From Granulosicoccaceae bacterium (GTDB taxonomy: Bacteria; Pseudomonadota; Gammaproteobacteria; Granulosicoccales; Granulosicoccaceae), in the NCBI GenBank assembly GCA_023301405.1, contig JALZUX010000430.1, positions 1 to 7,455 on the forward strand: a DNA stretch of 7,455 nucleotides. Reading direction: 5' to 3'. The notes beneath the pieces were generated by a model, which saw nothing but the letters and a program-made list of their open reading frames with translations, was not told where the DNA came from and did no database searches. A program made the position numbers and the translations under genes. Positions 6,319 through 7,455 of this stretch are shown piece by piece. Every line of letters starts with the position of its first letter. Positions within the stretch are counted from its first letter, which is position 1.

Positions 6319-6333
6319 TGTAGTAAAATTACC
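6319..6333 (+). promoter_or_regulatory. HexR operator 2 (zwf side)
   Basis: TGTAGTAAAATTACC on the plus strand matches operator 1 at 13 of 15 positions when both are read in the same sense; the last base breaks the palindrome (C for A). The two sites are 110 bp apart centre to centre, and operator 2 faces zwf. A further inverted half, TACTAC at 6298-6303, mirrors its GTAGTA (6320-6325). The site probably controls zwf, since zwf is a known HexR target in several gammaproteobacteria. It may also cooperate with operator 1 by looping. Confidence 0.75.
6324..6329 (+). promoter_or_regulatory. Possible zwf -10 box inside operator 2
   Basis: TAAAAT (5 of 6 matches to TATAAT) lies inside the second HexR operator, mirroring the edd arrangement. 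No good -35 box lies at the right distance (TACGAA at 17 bp matches only 2 of 6), so this promoter is uncertain. A competing candidate is TTGCGG (6385-6390) with GATACT (6408-6413), 17-bp spacer, also weak. If the first is used, the zwf leader would be about 230 bases. Confidence 0.3.
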
Positions 6334-6350
6334 GAAAAGTGTAACAATGA

Positions 6351-6404
6351 TGGTCTTGCAGTCTGTCAGAGAATAGATAAGCTGTTGCGGGAGTGGTCTT
6401 GCAG
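6351..6404 (+). repeat. 11-bp direct repeat in the zwf upstream region
   Basis: TGGTCTTGCAG occurs twice without mismatch, at 6351-6361 and 6394-6404. The start-to-start spacing is 43 bp, about four turns of B-DNA, so both copies would face the same side of the helix. Two exact copies in a short control region suggest paired binding sites of an unidentified regulator, or repeated elements of the leader RNA. Confidence 0.55.
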
Positions 6405-6414
6405 CTAGATACTG

Positions 6415-6460
6415 TGATCAATAATTTTAAAGAAGCGCGACTAGTCGCCACTATTGATCA
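6415..6460. repeat. Overlapping inverted repeats in the zwf upstream region
   Basis: The outer pair is TGATCAATA (6415-6423) and TATTGATCA (6452-6460), 9-bp perfect inverted arms 28 bp apart. Between them lies a separate perfect 12-bp palindrome GCGACTAGTCGC (6437-6448). The two are not concentric, with centres about 5 bp apart. Either protein-binding sites or a folded zwf leader could account for this. Confidence 0.55.
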
Positions 6461-6563
6461 AAATAGCTAGCTCGAGGGCCCTTCTCGCTGCGACCTGTAT
6501 TCTCGGGTAACCTCCAAGCAGTACATCACTGTTGATCTGAATATCTAAAAGCGGATTGTCTTA

Positions 6564-7455
6564 ATGTCAAATTCTTCAAATTTTGCGCTGAACCCTTTTG
6601 ATCTGGTGATTTTTGGTGGTACCGGGGATTTGGCGATGCGCAAGCTATTGCCAGCAATGTATTTTCGTCATCATGAGGCGCAATTGCCTGACGAGGGCCG
6701 GATTATCTGTATTGCTCGCAGTGATCTGACCACAGATGAGTTCAGGCAACGTGTGGAAGACGCCTCACGAGGTTTTATAAAACCCAGTGAATTCCATGAG
6801 GACACATGGGCTACTTTTTGCGAGCGCATCCATTATCTTAAAATCGATATTACTGAACAGTCGGAATATGACAAGCTCGGGCAGATGCTTGCTCCGTTCC
6901 CTGATCGTGTCCGAGTGTTCTATCTCTCCACAGCACCGGGGTTGTTTGTCAGAATCTGTCAGGGGGTAGCGCAGGCTAATCTTGTCACTCCTACTAGTCG
7001 CGTGACACTTGAAAAGCCGCTAGGGCGTGACTTGCCCAGTGCAATCGCCATTAATGATCAGCTAGCTGAAGTATTTAATGAAGATCAGATTTACCGAATT
7101 GATCATTACCTCGGTAAGGAGACAGTGCAAAATCTGATGGCGCTGAGGTTTGGTAACTACTTGTTTGAACCTCTGTGGCGCCGTGAACATATTAGCGATG
7201 TTCAGATCACTATAGCCGAACAACTTGGTGTTGAAGGTCGGGCCGGTTACTACGATCACACCGGTGCACTTCGCGATATGGTGCAAAACCATCTGCTGCA
7301 ATTATTAGTGATTCTGACGATGGAACCACCGGTTAGTATTCATCCAGATGCGGTACGTGATGAAAAAATAAAAGTACTTCGCTCCCTGAAGCCGCTGGTG
7401 GGTCGTGACGTACTTGATGCTTCAGTAAGAGGACAGTACCGAGACGGCATCGTTA
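6564..7455 (+). CDS. zwf: Glucose-6-phosphate 1-dehydrogenase, N-terminal part (runs off right edge)
   Basis: The first 297 codons of an enzyme usually about 490 residues long. It oxidises glucose-6-phosphate to 6-phosphogluconolactone with NADP(+) or NAD(+), feeding the Entner-Doudoroff and pentose phosphate routes in the cytosol. Visible motifs are the dinucleotide-binding loop GGTGDLAMRKLLPA (18-31), EKPLGRDL (150-157), the active-site motif RIDHYLGKE (178-186), and DHTGALRDMVQNH (231-243). By alignment with the Leuconostoc enzyme, Asp180 and His181 correspond to the catalytic Asp and the phosphate-binding His, Lys185 binds substrate, and His243 is the catalytic base. ATG 6564 is the first start after an in-frame TAA at 6546, with CGGA about 8 bases upstream. 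It diverges from edd-eda. The frame is intact to the window edge; pgl is the usual next gene but is not visible. Confidence 0.96.
   Translation, partial: MSNSSNFALNPFDLVIFGGTGDLAMRKLLPAMYFRHHEAQLPDEGRIICIARSDLTTDEFRQRVEDASRGFIKPSEFHEDTWATFCERIHYLKIDITEQSEYDKLGQMLAPFPDRVRVFYLSTAPGLFVRICQGVAQANLVTPTSRVTLEKPLGRDLPSAIAINDQLAEVFNEDQIYRIDHYLGKETVQNLMALRFGNYLFEPLWRREHISDVQITIAEQLGVEGRAGYYDHTGALRDMVQNHLLQLLVILTMEPPVSIHPDAVRDEKIKVLRSLKPLVGRDVLDASVRGQYRDGIV

Larger units (their letters stand above)
6170..6563. promoter_or_regulatory. Divergent edd-zwf control region
   Basis: A 394-bp gap between the divergent starts of edd (minus) and zwf (plus), long for a simple bidirectional promoter. From left to right it holds the edd promoter with a HexR-type operator on its -10 box, a second HexR-type operator about 110 bp away, an 11-bp direct repeat with a 43-bp period, overlapping inverted repeats, and the zwf ribosome binding site. 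I see no credible gene within it. Components are listed separately. Confidence 0.85.

Noticed and set aside
6466..6481. Three chained six-base palindromes (GCTAGC, CTCGAG, GGGCCC) that resemble a cloning polylinker, with ACTAGT nearby
   Set aside because: The flanking DNA is continuous with the natural edd-zwf region on both sides and contains no vector sequence I recognise, so chance is more likely than a construct junction.
7062..7301. Minus-strand 79-residue frame opposite zwf
   Set aside because: It is antisense to the conserved active-site region of zwf and has no recognisable features.

Overview
The window looks like a core chromosomal segment of a gammaproteobacterium of moderate GC content, probably a free-living and possibly marine heterotroph. 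The evidence is the Edd, Eda and Zwf protein sequences, the YigZ and YbjQ families, and two near-identical HexR-type operators in front of the Entner-Doudoroff genes. I saw no mobile element, CRISPR array, tRNA or rRNA.

Left part (1-826): a minus-strand pair made of yigZ (72-689) and, 27 bp downstream of it, the first 14 codons of a histidine-phosphatase gene that runs off the left edge (1-44). A 137-bp gap separates yigZ from the divergent plus-strand genes.

Centre left (827-2549): a plus-strand group of three genes. These are a soluble YbjQ/UPF0145 protein, a second YbjQ-like protein with an N-terminal membrane anchor whose start overlaps the first gene, and a membrane-anchored M48 zinc metalloprotease. 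Spacing and shared orientation suggest one transcription unit, but its function is not known.

Centre (2550-3714): a less certain zone with a small minus-strand orphan gene (2587-2892), an Arg-rich single-pass membrane miniprotein (3212-3460), and two stretches with weak repeats and hairpins but no recognisable gene.

Right part (3715-7455): the glucose-6-phosphate end of the Entner-Doudoroff pathway. The edd-eda operon (minus strand, 4-bp gap between genes) diverges from zwf (plus strand, cut by the right edge). Zwf oxidises glucose-6-phosphate to 6-phosphogluconolactone. Edd dehydrates 6-phosphogluconate to KDPG, and Eda splits KDPG to pyruvate and glyceraldehyde-3-phosphate. The 394-bp space between edd and zwf is the most information-rich non-coding DNA here. 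It holds a good sigma-70-type edd promoter with a HexR operator on its -10 box, a second HexR operator on the zwf side, an 11-bp direct repeat, and overlapping palindromes in the presumed zwf leader.

I found no clear candidate for a wholly new system. The best leads are the architecture of the edd/zwf control region and the YbjQ-YbjQ-M48 gene group.
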